Source: JBLNBU01 sp050260215
GTDB taxonomy: Bacteria > Pseudomonadota > Alphaproteobacteria > Rhodospirillales > Magnetospirillaceae
Reading direction: 5' to 3'
DNA length: 50,163 bases
Assembly (NCBI GenBank): GCA_050260215.1
Contig: JBLNBU010000202.1
Span: forward strand, 1-50,163
Shown in pieces: positions 7,137-16,375 of this stretch (its first letter is position 1; each line of letters opens with the position of its first letter). The notes below the pieces were generated by a model. That model saw only the letters and a list, made by a program, of their open reading frames with translations, made no database searches and was not told the DNA's origin. The position numbers and the translations under genes are program-made.

Positions 7137-8255
7137 ATGTTGGTTGTCCAGATCGGCGGCGGGCTGTTGTTCGCCGCCGCCGTGGTCTATTTGCTGCTGG
7201 CCCTGGTGGGGGCCCTGAGGTTCCGGCTTGATCCGCCGGGCCGCGGGTTCCGGCCGGCCGTAACGGTGATGCTTCCCTGCTGCGGCGCGCCGCCGCGGCT
7301 GGCCGAATGCCTGCGCTCGCTCTGTGACCAGGACTACGACGGGCCCTTCCAGGTGGTCTTCGGCCTGCATTCGGCAGACGATCCCGCCGCGGCGGTGATC
7401 GCCCAGGTGCTGGCCGGCTTCCCCGGGCTGGACGCCACCGTGGTGGCCGATCCGCGCAAGATCGGGTCCCACCCCAAGACCAACAACCTCAACAACATGA
7501 TGGCGGCGGTCAAACACGACCTCATCGCCGTGGTCGACTCCGACGTCATCGTCGAGCGCAACTTCCTTGCCGCCATCGTCGCGCCCTTTGCCGATCCGAA
7601 GGTCGGCGCCACCACCTGCATCTACAAGGGGGCGGCGCAGCCGGATTTTGCTTCGCGCCTGGGCGCCTGCTACATCAACGACTGGTTCATCCCGTCGGCG
7701 CTGGTGGACATGACCGTGCACGGGCTGACGCTGACCTACGGCGCGGCGGCGGCGGTGCGGCGAGCCGCGCTTGAACAGGTCGGCGGCTTTCCGGCGATGG
7801 CCACCTTGGTGTCGCAGGACTACGCCATGGGCAACCTGGTTCGCCGCGCCGGCTGGCGCATCGCCCTGGCGCAGTCGGTGGTCGCCACCGTGGTGGCCGA
7901 GGCCGGGCTTTCGGGCCTGTATCGCCACGAGGTGCGCTGGATGCGCTCCATCCGCGCGACCCGCCCGCTCGACCATGCCCTGTGGATCAGCAGTTCGGCC
8001 CTGGTGCCGCTGGCCGTCCTGTCGCCGGCCTGGCCGCTGCCGGTGGCCGCGGGCGCGCTGGGGACCTATTGCGCGCTCCGGTTGGCGCTGCACCTGCTGC
8101 TGCGCCGCCGCATCCTTCTGCCGCCCGTCGAGCCGCTGATGCTGCCCGTGCGCGAAGTGGCCAACTTCGCCCTGTGGACCGGGAGCCTGATGGGCAAGCG
8201 CGTCCACTGGGGCAACCAGGTGATGAGCGTCGAGGGCGGCAAGCTAAGCGAGTAG
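7137..8255 (+). CDS. hpnI: Hopanoid/ceramide-type glycosyltransferase HpnI (GT family 2/21)
   Basis: A 372-residue membrane-associated glycosyltransferase resembling HpnI, which adds N-acetylglucosamine to bacteriohopanetetrol in hopanoid biosynthesis. There is one N-terminal membrane helix (about 5-25), then a GT-A domain with VTVMLPCCG, the DSD metal site at 134-136, SQDYAMG as the acidic catalytic loop, and HEVRW at the (Q/R)xxRW acceptor-site position. Two or three C-terminal hydrophobic segments follow. No hpnH, hpnG, hpnJ or hpnK is adjacent, so the pathway genes must lie elsewhere. A ceramide glucosyltransferase-like role is the alternative. Confidence 0.8.
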   Translation: MLVVQIGGGLLFAAAVVYLLLALVGALRFRLDPPGRGFRPAVTVMLPCCGAPPRLAECLRSLCDQDYDGPFQVVFGLHSADDPAAAVIAQVLAGFPGLDATVVADPRKIGSHPKTNNLNNMMAAVKHDLIAVVDSDVIVERNFLAAIVAPFADPKVGATTCIYKGAAQPDFASRLGACYINDWFIPSALVDMTVHGLTLTYGAAAAVRRAALEQVGGFPAMATLVSQDYAMGNLVRRAGWRIALAQSVVATVVAEAGLSGLYRHEVRWMRSIRATRPLDHALWISSSALVPLAVLSPAWPLPVAAGALGTYCALRLALHLLLRRRILLPPVEPLMLPVREVANFALWTGSLMGKRVHWGNQVMSVEGGKLSE

Positions 8256-8258
8256 CCG

Positions 8259-8603
8259 TCAGGCCGGGTGGGTCGGCCCGTAGTGGATGACCTGGACCCG
8301 CTCCAGCGTGACCAGGCCGCGGCCGGCCATCATGGCCGAGACCTCGGGCAGGAAGGCGTCGATACGTTCGGCGGCGTCGACGATCTCGACCACCACCGGC
8401 AGGTTCTCCGACAGGTCCAGGATCTTGGCCGTGTGCAGCCGCGTCGAATGGCCGAAGCCCAGCGGTCCGCGCAGGACCGTGGCCCCGGCCAGGTGGTTTT
8501 CGCGGGCCTTCAGCACGATCGCCTCGAACAGCGGGCGGCCGTCATGGCGGGCGGCCTCGCCGACGAAGATGCGCAGCAGCGCTGCGTCGCGGGGGATGTC
8601 CAT
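8259..8603 (-). CDS. DUF190 domain protein
   Basis: A 114-residue soluble protein of the DUF190 family, with the N-terminal LLRIFVGE, the ENHLAGATVLRGPLGFG central motif and a C-terminal beta strand VIHYGP. The fold resembles PII-like signalling proteins. It lies 9 bases after the fluoride exporter gene on the same strand, and this pairing recurs in many bacteria, suggesting a regulatory or accessory role in fluoride export. The specific role is not known to me. Confidence 0.8.
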   Translation of the reverse strand: MDIPRDAALLRIFVGEAARHDGRPLFEAIVLKARENHLAGATVLRGPLGFGHSTRLHTAKILDLSENLPVVVEIVDAAERIDAFLPEVSAMMAGRGLVTLERVQVIHYGPTHPA

Positions 8604-8612
8604 GGTCGCCTC

Positions 8613-8999
8613 CTACCTGTTCAACACCAGGGCGCCGGCATGGCCCAGCCATACCCCCACCAGGCACAGCACCACCGAAAGCGCGATGTTCCAGCCGGCG
8701 GCCATCCACTCGCCGTCCTGGGCCAGGGCCAGCGTCTGCAGGCTGAACGACGAGAAGGTGGTATAGCCGCCGCAGATGCCCACCATGAAGAACTGTCGCC
8801 ATTCGCCGGGCACGAACATGCGGCCCTCGGGGGCGGTCAGGGTGGCGAACAGGCCGATGACGAACGACCCGGTGACGTTGACCACCAGGGTACCCCATGG
8901 AAAGGTCTGGCCGACTGCGCCGGCGATCAGGCCCGACAGCCAGAACCGCAAGGTTCCGCCGAGTGCACTGCCGATCGCCACCAGGAAATAGGTCAACAC
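8613..8999 (-). CDS. crcB: Fluoride ion channel/exporter CrcB (Fluc)
   Basis: A 128-residue four-helix membrane protein of the Fluc/CrcB family, which works as a dual-topology dimer to expel fluoride. Family marks are GSALGGTLRFWLSG, the NVTGSFVIGLF helix and GGYTTFSSFS, whose Phe and Ser/Thr residues line the fluoride path. The start is the GTG at 8999; a TTG at 8996 is equally possible and the ribosome site is weak. It is co-directional with the DUF190 gene. I looked for the fluoride riboswitch upstream and did not see its conserved core. Confidence 0.88.
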   Translation of the reverse strand: MLTYFLVAIGSALGGTLRFWLSGLIAGAVGQTFPWGTLVVNVTGSFVIGLFATLTAPEGRMFVPGEWRQFFMVGICGGYTTFSSFSLQTLALAQDGEWMAAGWNIALSVVLCLVGVWLGHAGALVLNR

Positions 9000-9181
9000 C
9001 GGTTGTATCCGTCTGCCGGGAAACGTGCCATTCCGACTATGACGGGCGAGGGCCGCGGGTCAACAGCCTTATTGCGCCGGCATGGGCAGGGCCGAGGCTG
9101 TTGCGGGGGGTCGTGGGCATCTGTTACCACTGGCAGGAACGGAGCGGGCGACAAGGCTCCGGCCGGGGAGGAACATTCGCC

Positions 9182-10453
9182 ATGACCATGGCCGATATGG
9201 CGACGCTCGACGCCGTGCTGGAGGAGAGCCCCATCGGGGTGTCGATCTCGCGGCGCTCCGACGGCGTGATCGTCTTCGCCAACGCCACCTTCGTCGGTCT
9301 GTTGCAGGTGGGCAAACCCGACTTCATCGGCACCCGCGCGGCCGACTGGTACGTCGACGACGACCAGCGCAGCACGGTGGTGCGCCACATCAAGCGCTAC
9401 GGCCGGGTCGACAACGCCGAGGTGCAGTTCCGCAAGGCCGACGGCACGCCGTTCTGGACGTTGCTGACCATCCGCCCGTCGGTGTTCCACGGCGAGCAGG
9501 TCAACCTGGCTTGGATCTACGACATCACCGAGCGCAAGGCGGCCGAGGACCGTCTGCAGCTGGCCGCCAAGGTGGTCGAGACCGCCAACGAAGGCATCCT
9601 GATCACCAATGCCGACGGGGTGATCGAGGCAGTCAACGGTGCCTTCTGCCGCATCACCGGCTATGCGCCCGACGAGGCCATCGGCCGCAAGCCGTCGTTC
9701 CTGCGCTCGAACCGCCACGACAGCGACTTCTACCAGGCCATGTGGAAGGCCATATCCGAGACCGGCCAGTGGCAGGGCGAGATCTGGAACCGCCGCAAGT
9801 CCGGCGAGGTCTATGTGGAATGGCTGTCCATCGCCGCGGTGCGCGATGCAGGCGGGCGGGTGTCGCACATGCTGGGCATCTTCGCCGACATCACCAGCCG
9901 CAAGGAAGACGAGCAGCAGGTCTGGCGCCAGGCCAACTACGACGCCCTTACCGGTCTGCCCAACCGCTCGCTGTTCCTCGACCGCCTGACCCAGACGGTC
10001 AAGGCGGCGCGGCGCGACCGCACCCGCTTCGCCCTGCTGTTCGTCGACCTGGACGGGTTCAAGGCGGTCAACGACGCCTTCGGGCATGCCGCCGGCGACC
10101 TGCTGCTGCAGGAGGCGGCGGCGCGGCTGTCGGCCGGCATCCGCTCCTCGGACACGGTGGCGCGCCTGTCGGGCGACGAGTTCACCGTGATCTTGCAGCA
10201 CGTCCAGGGCCGCGACGACGTCGCCACCGTCGGCGCCAAGATGGTCGCCCGCCTGGGCGAGCCCTTCGACCTGGACGGCCAGACGGCAGCCGTGCGCGCC
10301 AGCATCGGCATCGCCATGTTCCCCGAGGACGCCGACGACGCCGCCACCCTGATCAAGCTGGCCGACCAGGCCATGTATGCGGTGAAGCGGGCGGGCAAGA
10401 ACAACTTCGGCTTCCACCAGTCCGGCCAGCGCCTGGTGCTGCCGCTGGAGTGA
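9182..10453 (+). CDS. Diguanylate cyclase with two PAS domains
   Basis: A 423-residue cytoplasmic signalling protein. PAS domain 1 spans about 5-120 and PAS domain 2 about 122-245, the latter with ITNADGVIEAVN and RITGY marks; a GGDEF domain spans about 255-415. The active-site motif is SGDEF (330-334), a tolerated variant of GGDEF. RSSD (321-324), five residues before it, is an intact I-site for product inhibition. No EAL domain is present. It is predicted to make cyclic di-GMP in response to a PAS-sensed cue that the sequence does not reveal. The ATG at 9182 has a GGAGGA site, while the frame upstream is unsupported. Confidence 0.9.
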   Translation: MTMADMATLDAVLEESPIGVSISRRSDGVIVFANATFVGLLQVGKPDFIGTRAADWYVDDDQRSTVVRHIKRYGRVDNAEVQFRKADGTPFWTLLTIRPSVFHGEQVNLAWIYDITERKAAEDRLQLAAKVVETANEGILITNADGVIEAVNGAFCRITGYAPDEAIGRKPSFLRSNRHDSDFYQAMWKAISETGQWQGEIWNRRKSGEVYVEWLSIAAVRDAGGRVSHMLGIFADITSRKEDEQQVWRQANYDALTGLPNRSLFLDRLTQTVKAARRDRTRFALLFVDLDGFKAVNDAFGHAAGDLLLQEAAARLSAGIRSSDTVARLSGDEFTVILQHVQGRDDVATVGAKMVARLGEPFDLDGQTAAVRASIGIAMFPEDADDAATLIKLADQAMYAVKRAGKNNFGFHQSGQRLVLPLE

Positions 10454-10466
10454 CGGAAAACCGCTT

Positions 10467-11315
10467 CTACACCCCCACCTGCTGGCACAGGCGCTGCAGT
10501 TCGACGAACAACTGGCCGAACACCTTGTCGGGGTCCGAGCCCCAGCGCTCGAAGAAGGCCTTGCGGCGGTCCTTGTCGAAGGTGTCGGGGTGGACCGAGG
10601 CGAACAGGGCGCGGAACATGCGGCACAGGTTGACCTCGGTGAATTCGCGCACCGCCTTGTCCTCCGTCTTCTTGGGGATGAAGGCGTTGGACGCCAGCGA
10701 GATGGCCTGCGGGTTCGAATTCATGACGATCAGGAACCAGTCCTTGCGCGGCTCGAAGCGGCGGAAGCTGCGGCCAATGGTCACCAGGACCTGCTCGAGC
10801 AGGCCTTGGGTCAGCGGATCGTCGTAGAACGCTTCCCAGTCGACCATGTTGTCGGGGGTGCGGTGGCCTTCCGCCAGCACCGAGGCGCGGGCCTTCATCT
10901 CCTCGTGCACCTCCTCGCCCACCATCATGCGGACGGCGGCGAAGAACTGGGGCAGGTGCTTGCGCTCGATCCCGGCGCCCGGCTGGTCGAACAGGTGGGC
11001 GAAAGGCTGGGCGATGACACGGCCGAAGTGGTCGGTGCGCTTGCGCTCGATGCGCTGCAGGTCGAACTGGTGGTCGCAGGCCCGTTCGCTGGCCGAATAG
11101 AAGGTGCTGAGGGGGCCGCCGGCGCCGATGATCGCCTCGGCGATGCGCCTTGCTGCATCCACCGCCACCTGGCCGTCGACGGCGCTTTCTTCCAGCAGTT
11201 CGAGGAAGGCACGTACCGCCACCGCCGCGGTGCTGCGGCAGCGCCGCCCGCCTTCGGGCGCCGATACCGACACCGCGCTTTCGATTACAGCTGGTGTAGC
11301 GTCCTCCGCGCCCAT
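10467..11315 (-). CDS. Conserved hypothetical protein
   Basis: A 282-residue soluble protein I do not recognise. The ATG at 11315 has an excellent AGGAGG at 7-base spacing; a GTG at 11354 would add 13 residues. It is mostly helical, with conserved-looking patches HQFDLQRIERKRTDHFG and VDWEAFYDDPLTQGL and a His/Arg-rich surface. No signal peptide or membrane segment is visible. It converges on the PAS-GGDEF gene with 13 bases between them. The opposite strand is also open but has shadow composition. Confidence 0.65.
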   Translation of the reverse strand: MGAEDATPAVIESAVSVSAPEGGRRCRSTAAVAVRAFLELLEESAVDGQVAVDAARRIAEAIIGAGGPLSTFYSASERACDHQFDLQRIERKRTDHFGRVIAQPFAHLFDQPGAGIERKHLPQFFAAVRMMVGEEVHEEMKARASVLAEGHRTPDNMVDWEAFYDDPLTQGLLEQVLVTIGRSFRRFEPRKDWFLIVMNSNPQAISLASNAFIPKKTEDKAVREFTEVNLCRMFRALFASVHPDTFDKDRRKAFFERWGSDPDKVFGQLFVELQRLCQQVGV

Positions 11316-11953
11316 GCGGCGCCTCCTGCCCCAACCCCGTATACAGGTTACCACTTACGACCGCGGTTTTGCACAACTTAAGTAGGGTATGATCTGGGGA
11401 TATACCACCTTTGGATTAAGGGCCACTTATCGCAGCGCGGCATTGATCCGTACGGTTGCCCTCGGCACCCGCACCTCTCCTGCGTGGGTGGCCTTCTCGG
11501 CGCCTCATCCTGGGGAGCCGCGGAGCGGCGTTTGGAGGGATGGATCGCTGCGGCCTTTGGCCCGCCGATCCCCAGCCCGTTCACCAAGGGTAAAAAACTC
11601 GAAGCCCCGCGGGCGACGGTGCGCACTACGCGGGGCTTTGATGTGTCTGGGCCCACTGGCCCTGTCATTTCCGGCGCGACGGCCGGCTGTTCATTCGCAG
11701 TTCTGTGTCAGTACTCGGTGCCAAACTCGCAGGCACCTTAAATCAGACCCGGTGGCGTCATGCCTGTTTGCAGTCCTCCTGTCCATGTCGACTGGCCCCG
11801 AGAGGAACCAACCTGATTACATGGATACTTTGGTGGAAGCTTTGCGGTTTCGGGCCACTCTCCCTCTTTGTTATGGCTTCATTATGCGCAACTGGCCCCG
11901 AAGAGTCAAGGTCCCGGACGGGCGATCCACAGGGCATCGCCCGTCCGATGGCC
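11316..11953. other. 638-base stretch without a credible gene
   Basis: Several open frames cross it on both strands, but none has a start site with convincing translation signals, and the compositions are Arg/Pro/Ser-rich. It contains a 10-base inverted repeat AAGCCCCGCG (11602-11611) / CGCGGGGCTT (11629-11638) and two near-copies of ACTGGCCCCGAGAG (about 11788 and 11891). A GCGCCTCATCCTGGGGAGCC-type segment (about 11500-11525) resembles dispersed intergenic repeats. It may be remnant mobile or repeat DNA. Confidence 0.4.
11915..11947 (-). terminator. Hairpin after clpA
   Basis: CGGACGGGCGAT and ATCGCCCGTCCG are perfect 12-base arms around a 9-base loop, just past the clpA stop. There is no clear T-run on the clpA strand, so it may protect the 3' end rather than terminate by itself. 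Confidence 0.5.
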
Positions 11954-14248
11954 CTAGTCCACCAGTTCGGTGATTTTCTCGTCCTTGCCCGAGCCCTCGA
12001 TGATGTCGAAGCCCAGCTTGCCGTCGGGGCCGACGTCGACCTTGACGATACCGCCCTTGGCCAGGCGGCCGAACAGCAGTTCCTCGGCCAGGGGCTTCTT
12101 GATGTACTCCTGGATGATGCGCGACAGCGGCCGGGCGCCGAACTGGCGGTCGTAGCCCTTCTTGGCCAGCCAGGCGCGCGCCGCCTCGGACAGATCGATG
12201 GCGACGTCGCGGTCGCCCAGCTGGGTCTCCAGCTGCATGACGAACTTGTCCACCACCTGGGCGACGATCTCGGGGCTCAGGGACGCAAACGGGATGGTTG
12301 CGTCCAGGCGGTTGCGGAACTCGGGGCTGAACATGCGGCTGATGGCTTCCTGGTCGTCGCCCTCGCGCATCTCGCGCTCGAAGCCGATGGCCGGCCTGGC
12401 CAGTTCGCTGGCCCCCGCATTGGTCGTCATGATCAAGATGACGTTGCGGAAGTCGACGTTCTTGCCGTTGTGGTCGGTCAGCCGCCCGTGGTCCATAACC
12501 TGCAGCAGGATGTTGAACAGGTCCGGGTGGGCCTTTTCGATTTCGTCCAGCAGCAGGACGCAGTGCGGGTGCTGGTCGATGGCGTCGGTCAGCAGGCCGC
12601 CCTGGTCGAAGCCCACATAGCCGGGCGGGGCACCGATCAGGCGCGACACCGAGTGGCGCTCCATGTACTCGGACATGTCGAAGCGGGTCAGCTCGATGCC
12701 CATGATGCGGGCCAGCTGGCGGGCCACCTCGGTCTTGCCGACGCCGGTGGGGCCCGAGAACAGGTAACAGCCGATGGGTTTCTCGGGCTCGCGCAGGCCG
12801 GCGCGGGCCAGCTTGATCGCCGATGCCAGCGCCTCGATGGCCTTGTCCTGGCCGAACACCAGGGTTTTCAGGTCGCGCTCGAGGTTCTTCAACGCCTCCA
12901 TGTCGTTGGTCGACACGCTCTTGGGAGGGATGCGGGCGATCTTGGCGACGATCTCCTCGACGTCGCGCACCGTGACCGTCTTGCGCCGCTTGGATTCGGG
13001 CAGCAGCATGCGGGCGGCACCGACCTCGTCGATGACGTCGATGGCCTTGTCGGGCAGCTTGCGGTCGGTGATGTACTTGGCCGACAGCTCGACCGCCGCC
13101 TTGATGGCGTCGGGGGTGTAGCGCACCCGGTGGTGGCTTTCGTAATAGGGCTTCAGCCCCGTCAGGATCTTGATGGAATCCTCGACGGTGGGCTCGTTGA
13201 TGTCGATCTTCTGGAAGCGCCGCACCAGGGCGCGGTCCTTCTCGAAGTAGTTGCGGTATTCCTTGTAGGTGGTCGAACCGATGCAGCGCAAGGACCCGGA
13301 GGCCAGGGCCGGCTTGAGCAGGTTGGACGCATCCATGGACCCGCCCGAGGTGGCGCCGGCGCCGATCACCGTGTGGATCTCGTCGATGAACAAGATGGCG
13401 CCGTCGTAGTTTTCCAGCTCGTTGACCACCGCCTTCAGGCGCTCCTCGAAGTCGCCGCGGTAGCGGGTGCCGGCCAGCAGCGCGCCCATGTCGAGCGAGA
13501 AGATGGTGGCCCCCCTCAGCACGTCGGGGACCTCGCCCTTGACGATGCGCCGCGCCAAGCCCTCGGCGATGGCGGTCTTGCCGACGCCGGGGTCGCCCAC
13601 GTAGAGCGGGTTGTTCTTCGAGCGCCGGCACAGGATCTGGATGGTGCGTTCGCACTCCTCCTCGCGGCCGATCAGCGGGTCGATCTTGCCCTGCAGCGCC
13701 TTCTTGTTGAGGTTGACGCAATAGGCGTTGAGCGCGTCCTGGCCCTTCTTGACCACCTTTTCGGCGCCGGCTTCCTCGTCGGCGCCGTGGACGGTGCGGG
13801 TCTGGCTGCGCCCGGGCGCCTTGGCGACGCCGTGGCTGATGTAGTTGACCGCGTCCAGCCGGGTCATGTCCTGCAACTGCAGGAAATAGACCGCGTGGCT
13901 CTCGCGCTCGGAGAACAGGGCGACGATGACGTTGGCGCCGGTGACCTCTTCGCGGCCCGAGCTTTGGACGTGGATGGCGGCGCGCTGCACGACCCGCTGG
14001 AAGCCGGCTGTCGGCTTGGGGTCGGAGCCGCGGGGGCTGACCAGGTCAGCCAGGTTGGTGTCGATGAATTCGGTCAGTTCGCGGCGGAGCCGGTCGATGT
14101 CGACGTTGCACGCCCGCAGCACGGCGACTGCATCCTGGTCGTCGGTCAGTGCCAGCAGCAGATGCTCCAACGTCGCGTATTCGTGGCGGCGTTCGGAAGC
14201 ATAAGCCAATGCTTTGTGTAGGCTCTGCTCCAGGTTACGCGACAGCAT
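11954..14248 (-). CDS. clpA: ATP-dependent Clp protease ATP-binding subunit ClpA
   Basis: A 764-residue Hsp100 unfoldase, the usual length for ClpA. It has an N-terminal double Clp-N domain (1-145), a first AAA+ module with Walker A GDPGVGKT (218-225), and a second with GPTGVGKT (about 497-504) and LLDEIEKAHPD as Walker B. There is no ClpB-type coiled-coil insertion. A PAIGFER loop in the second module matches the IGF/L docking loop for ClpP. It unfolds substrates into ClpP, many delivered by the adaptor encoded 21 bases upstream (clpS). Both genes run leftward and are probably cotranscribed. Confidence 0.97.
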   Translation of the reverse strand: MLSRNLEQSLHKALAYASERRHEYATLEHLLLALTDDQDAVAVLRACNVDIDRLRRELTEFIDTNLADLVSPRGSDPKPTAGFQRVVQRAAIHVQSSGREEVTGANVIVALFSERESHAVYFLQLQDMTRLDAVNYISHGVAKAPGRSQTRTVHGADEEAGAEKVVKKGQDALNAYCVNLNKKALQGKIDPLIGREEECERTIQILCRRSKNNPLYVGDPGVGKTAIAEGLARRIVKGEVPDVLRGATIFSLDMGALLAGTRYRGDFEERLKAVVNELENYDGAILFIDEIHTVIGAGATSGGSMDASNLLKPALASGSLRCIGSTTYKEYRNYFEKDRALVRRFQKIDINEPTVEDSIKILTGLKPYYESHHRVRYTPDAIKAAVELSAKYITDRKLPDKAIDVIDEVGAARMLLPESKRRKTVTVRDVEEIVAKIARIPPKSVSTNDMEALKNLERDLKTLVFGQDKAIEALASAIKLARAGLREPEKPIGCYLFSGPTGVGKTEVARQLARIMGIELTRFDMSEYMERHSVSRLIGAPPGYVGFDQGGLLTDAIDQHPHCVLLLDEIEKAHPDLFNILLQVMDHGRLTDHNGKNVDFRNVILIMTTNAGASELARPAIGFEREMREGDDQEAISRMFSPEFRNRLDATIPFASLSPEIVAQVVDKFVMQLETQLGDRDVAIDLSEAARAWLAKKGYDRQFGARPLSRIIQEYIKKPLAEELLFGRLAKGGIVKVDVGPDGKLGFDIIEGSGKDEKITELVD

Positions 14249-14269
14249 CAGGGGGGGTTCCTTCCAGGG

Positions 14270-14602
14270 CTAATCCTTTTCAATGGTACACTGCAGCGGA
14301 TGCTGGTTCTGACGGGCCAGGTCCATGACCTGGGTGACCTTGGTTTCCGCCACTTCGTATGTGTACAAGCCGCATACACCGACCCCGCGGGTGTGGACGT
14401 GCAACATGATGCGCGTCGCCTCCTCGCGTGATTTGTTGAAGAAACGCTCGAGCACGTGCACGACGAATTCCATCGGCGTGTAGTCGTCGTTCAACATCAG
14501 CACCTTGTACATCGACGGCTTCTTGGTCTTCGGGCGGGTCTTGATGACCACCCCGGTCTGGCCGCCGTCGTCGTTGCGCTTGTCGTTGTCGTGGTCGCTC
14601 AT
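14270..14602 (-). CDS. clpS: ClpS adaptor protein
   Basis: A 110-residue adaptor that recognises N-degrons and delivers them to ClpA. After a flexible, Asp/Asn-rich N-terminal tail, the core carries YKVLMLNDDYTPMEFVV, whose NDD and Met residues form the hydrophobic N-terminal-residue pocket. HTRGVGVCGLYTYEVAE follows and supplies the binding-site His. The length and organisation are standard. The ATG at 14602 opens a two-gene unit with clpA. Confidence 0.96.
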   Translation of the reverse strand: MSDHDNDKRNDDGGQTGVVIKTRPKTKKPSMYKVLMLNDDYTPMEFVVHVLERFFNKSREEATRIMLHVHTRGVGVCGLYTYEVAETKVTQVMDLARQNQHPLQCTIEKD

Positions 14603-14715
14603 TGCCTCGGTTGCTCGGTGGAAGCCCTCGCTACACCCCTATCATATTGGGTCTGTGGGGCGGGCGAAAAGGCCCCTTGTTGGCTGGGCCGGGCGGCAGG
14701 GGTGCCCCCGCACGC

Positions 14716-14747
14716 AAAAACGGCCCGGCGGGGGTCCCGCCGGGCCG
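14716..14747 (-). terminator. Rho-independent terminator of the phasin gene
   Basis: CGGCCCGGCGGG (14721-14732) and CCCGCCGGGCCG (14736-14747) form a 12-bp stem; on the minus strand it is followed by TTTTT (complement of 14716-14720). It lies 26 bases after the phasin stop. Confidence 0.8.
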
Positions 14748-14773
14748 CTTTCGGAAGAAAGGCTGGCCTGGTG

Positions 14774-15322
14774 TCAGGCGGCCTTGACCATGCGGTCGAC
14801 GGTGGCGTTGACCTGGTCGTGGATGGGGGCCATCGCCTCCTCGACCAGCTTCACCGAGCGGTCGGACAGGCGGGTGCCCTCGCTGACCAGCTTGTCGAAG
14901 TTGGTCTTGACCAGGGTCGACTGCAGGTCGAACAGCTCGCGCAGGGTCTTGGCGCCGAACAGGGCCTTGGACAGGGACACCTGCTCCTCGAGGGTCTCCT
15001 GGGCCAGGCCGAAGACGCTCTTGCCGAGGTCCTGCAGGCCCTGGGTCAGGATGGTGCCGGCCTTGACCACCGCATCGACGTTGTCCTTGGCCAGGGCGAT
15101 GGCGTCCTCGTAGGACTGCATGGCGACGGTCTGGGCCTTCACGGCCGCCTCGACCTGCTCCTTGGTCATGGCGACGGCCTGCTCGTAACCCTGGTTGGCG
15201 ACCTCGGCCGAGGTCTTGACCACGGTGTCGATGGTCTCCTTGCCGGCGGCGGCGACGGTCTCGATGGTCTTGGTCGCTTCGGCGGCGCGGGCCGGGGCGG
15301 CCTTCACTTTCGCGGTAGTCAT
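14774..15322 (-). CDS. Phasin family protein
   Basis: A 182-residue, almost wholly helical protein with long amphipathic heptads, rich in Ala, Lys, Glu and Val. It has the phasin-type central segment around AGTILTQGLQDLGKSVFGLAQ. Phasins coat polyhydroxyalkanoate granules and control their size and number. The ATG at 15322 has AGGAG at suitable spacing; the longer frame to 15460 would include a Cys-rich, non-phasin stretch. It has its own terminator, so it is probably a single-gene transcript. Confidence 0.85.
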   Translation of the reverse strand: MTTAKVKAAPARAAEATKTIETVAAAGKETIDTVVKTSAEVANQGYEQAVAMTKEQVEAAVKAQTVAMQSYEDAIALAKDNVDAVVKAGTILTQGLQDLGKSVFGLAQETLEEQVSLSKALFGAKTLRELFDLQSTLVKTNFDKLVSEGTRLSDRSVKLVEEAMAPIHDQVNATVDRMVKAA

Positions 15323-15465
15323 GTCAAACGGGCTCCTGGGACATGCACATAACGGAATTTGGTCTGCGGCACCACCAACGGCAGTGATGTTGCGATGCAG
15401 CATGCCGGAATATGGCAACGTCCCCGGAACGGAGTCAATATGATTTTTGCACTGCAGCAAGAACG

Positions 15466-16146
15466 TCAGGGGCGAGAGGACAGCCCGTTCTCACCAACGC
15501 CCAGGTTGAAGTCCACCGCCTGGTTCTTGCGGACCTTGTCGTTGAAGAATGGGTCGAAGGGGACGGGGGCCGCCTGCCGGACCGGTTCGCCGGTGAAGTC
15601 CAGCGCGAACAGCAGGGCCGGGGCCTGCAGCCGGTCGAAGGCTTCCGACGGGTGGCGCCAGGCGGTGAAGGCGTAGCGGCCCGCCCGGCAGGTGGCGGCC
15701 GTCCAGTAGTACGAGCGCGACGGCAGCTGCAGGCCCACCGCCGGCGGCCCGAAGGCGCCGTCGGCCTGCAAGGCGGCGACCAGGCGGTCGTAGGTGGGGC
15801 CGTCCAACTGCACCTTCTCGGACTTGGCGCGCCACGGGGCCAGCGGATCGTCCAGGGCAAGGCCGCCGCCCATGGTCTCGCCGCGGACCTTGACCGACAG
15901 GACCCGGCGCAGGGAATCCCACTCGTATATCCTTAACTGTTCCGTATAGATCGCGTTGTAGACCATGCGGAAGCGGTCGGGCATGTCCGGCTGGCAATGC
16001 TCGCGGATGTCGTCGCCGGCGACGAACGAGAACCAGTCGAACTTGCGGACGGCCGGGTCACCGATGTCGCCGCCCCTGTAGGTGCATCCCGCCAGCATGG
16101 CGAACGCACCCAGGGCGAAGGTCATATAGACGTGGACTCTGGTCAT
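15466..16146 (-). CDS. Lipoprotein of unknown function
   Basis: A 226-residue predicted lipoprotein. Residues 1-20 form a signal ending in the lipobox LAGC, making Cys21 the lipidated residue. The mature part is mixed alpha/beta, with Trp/Tyr-rich stretches and paired Cys at about 52 and 153. I do not recognise a domain. It is divergent from the D,D-carboxypeptidase gene, with a 229-base region shared for regulation, so a cell-envelope role is plausible from position only. Confidence 0.65.
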   Translation of the reverse strand: MTRVHVYMTFALGAFAMLAGCTYRGGDIGDPAVRKFDWFSFVAGDDIREHCQPDMPDRFRMVYNAIYTEQLRIYEWDSLRRVLSVKVRGETMGGGLALDDPLAPWRAKSEKVQLDGPTYDRLVAALQADGAFGPPAVGLQLPSRSYYWTAATCRAGRYAFTAWRHPSEAFDRLQAPALLFALDFTGEPVRQAAPVPFDPFFNDKVRKNQAVDFNLGVGENGLSSRP

Positions 16147-16375
16147 GATGATTTGCCTTCAGTCGGTGCGGCAGGATAGGGGCGGGCGGAAGTGCCTGAT
16201 GCGCCTTGCGGATACTGGCGCAGCCTCGGTCCGTTCCATGTGGATTCCCCCGACGGGGCGGCTACGATACGCTCGCAAGCTGGACACCGATTCGCAAAAT
16301 CTTTATCTTTCACGCCCAGCCTATACGAAAACTGACGCTGAACGGAAGGTCGAGGAGTTGAGCTTGGCCCGTGGG

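Noticed and set aside
5485..7218. A 577-codon rightward frame opposite the membrane glycosyltransferase
   Set aside because: Antisense shadow with high Gln/Gly/Val; it ends inside hpnI.
9000..9181. Possible fluoride riboswitch before crcB
   Set aside because: I looked for the conserved core of the motif on the minus strand and did not find it. The gene's upstream region is short and shared with the PAS-GGDEF gene.
11378..11668. A leftward 96-codon ORF in the gene-poor stretch
   Set aside because: No ribosome site and an Arg/Pro/Ser-rich composition. It resembles translation of a dispersed repeat.
11705..14221. An 838-codon rightward frame opposite clpA
   Set aside because: It is the antisense shadow of clpA, caused by GC-rich third positions, and has no family match I can see.
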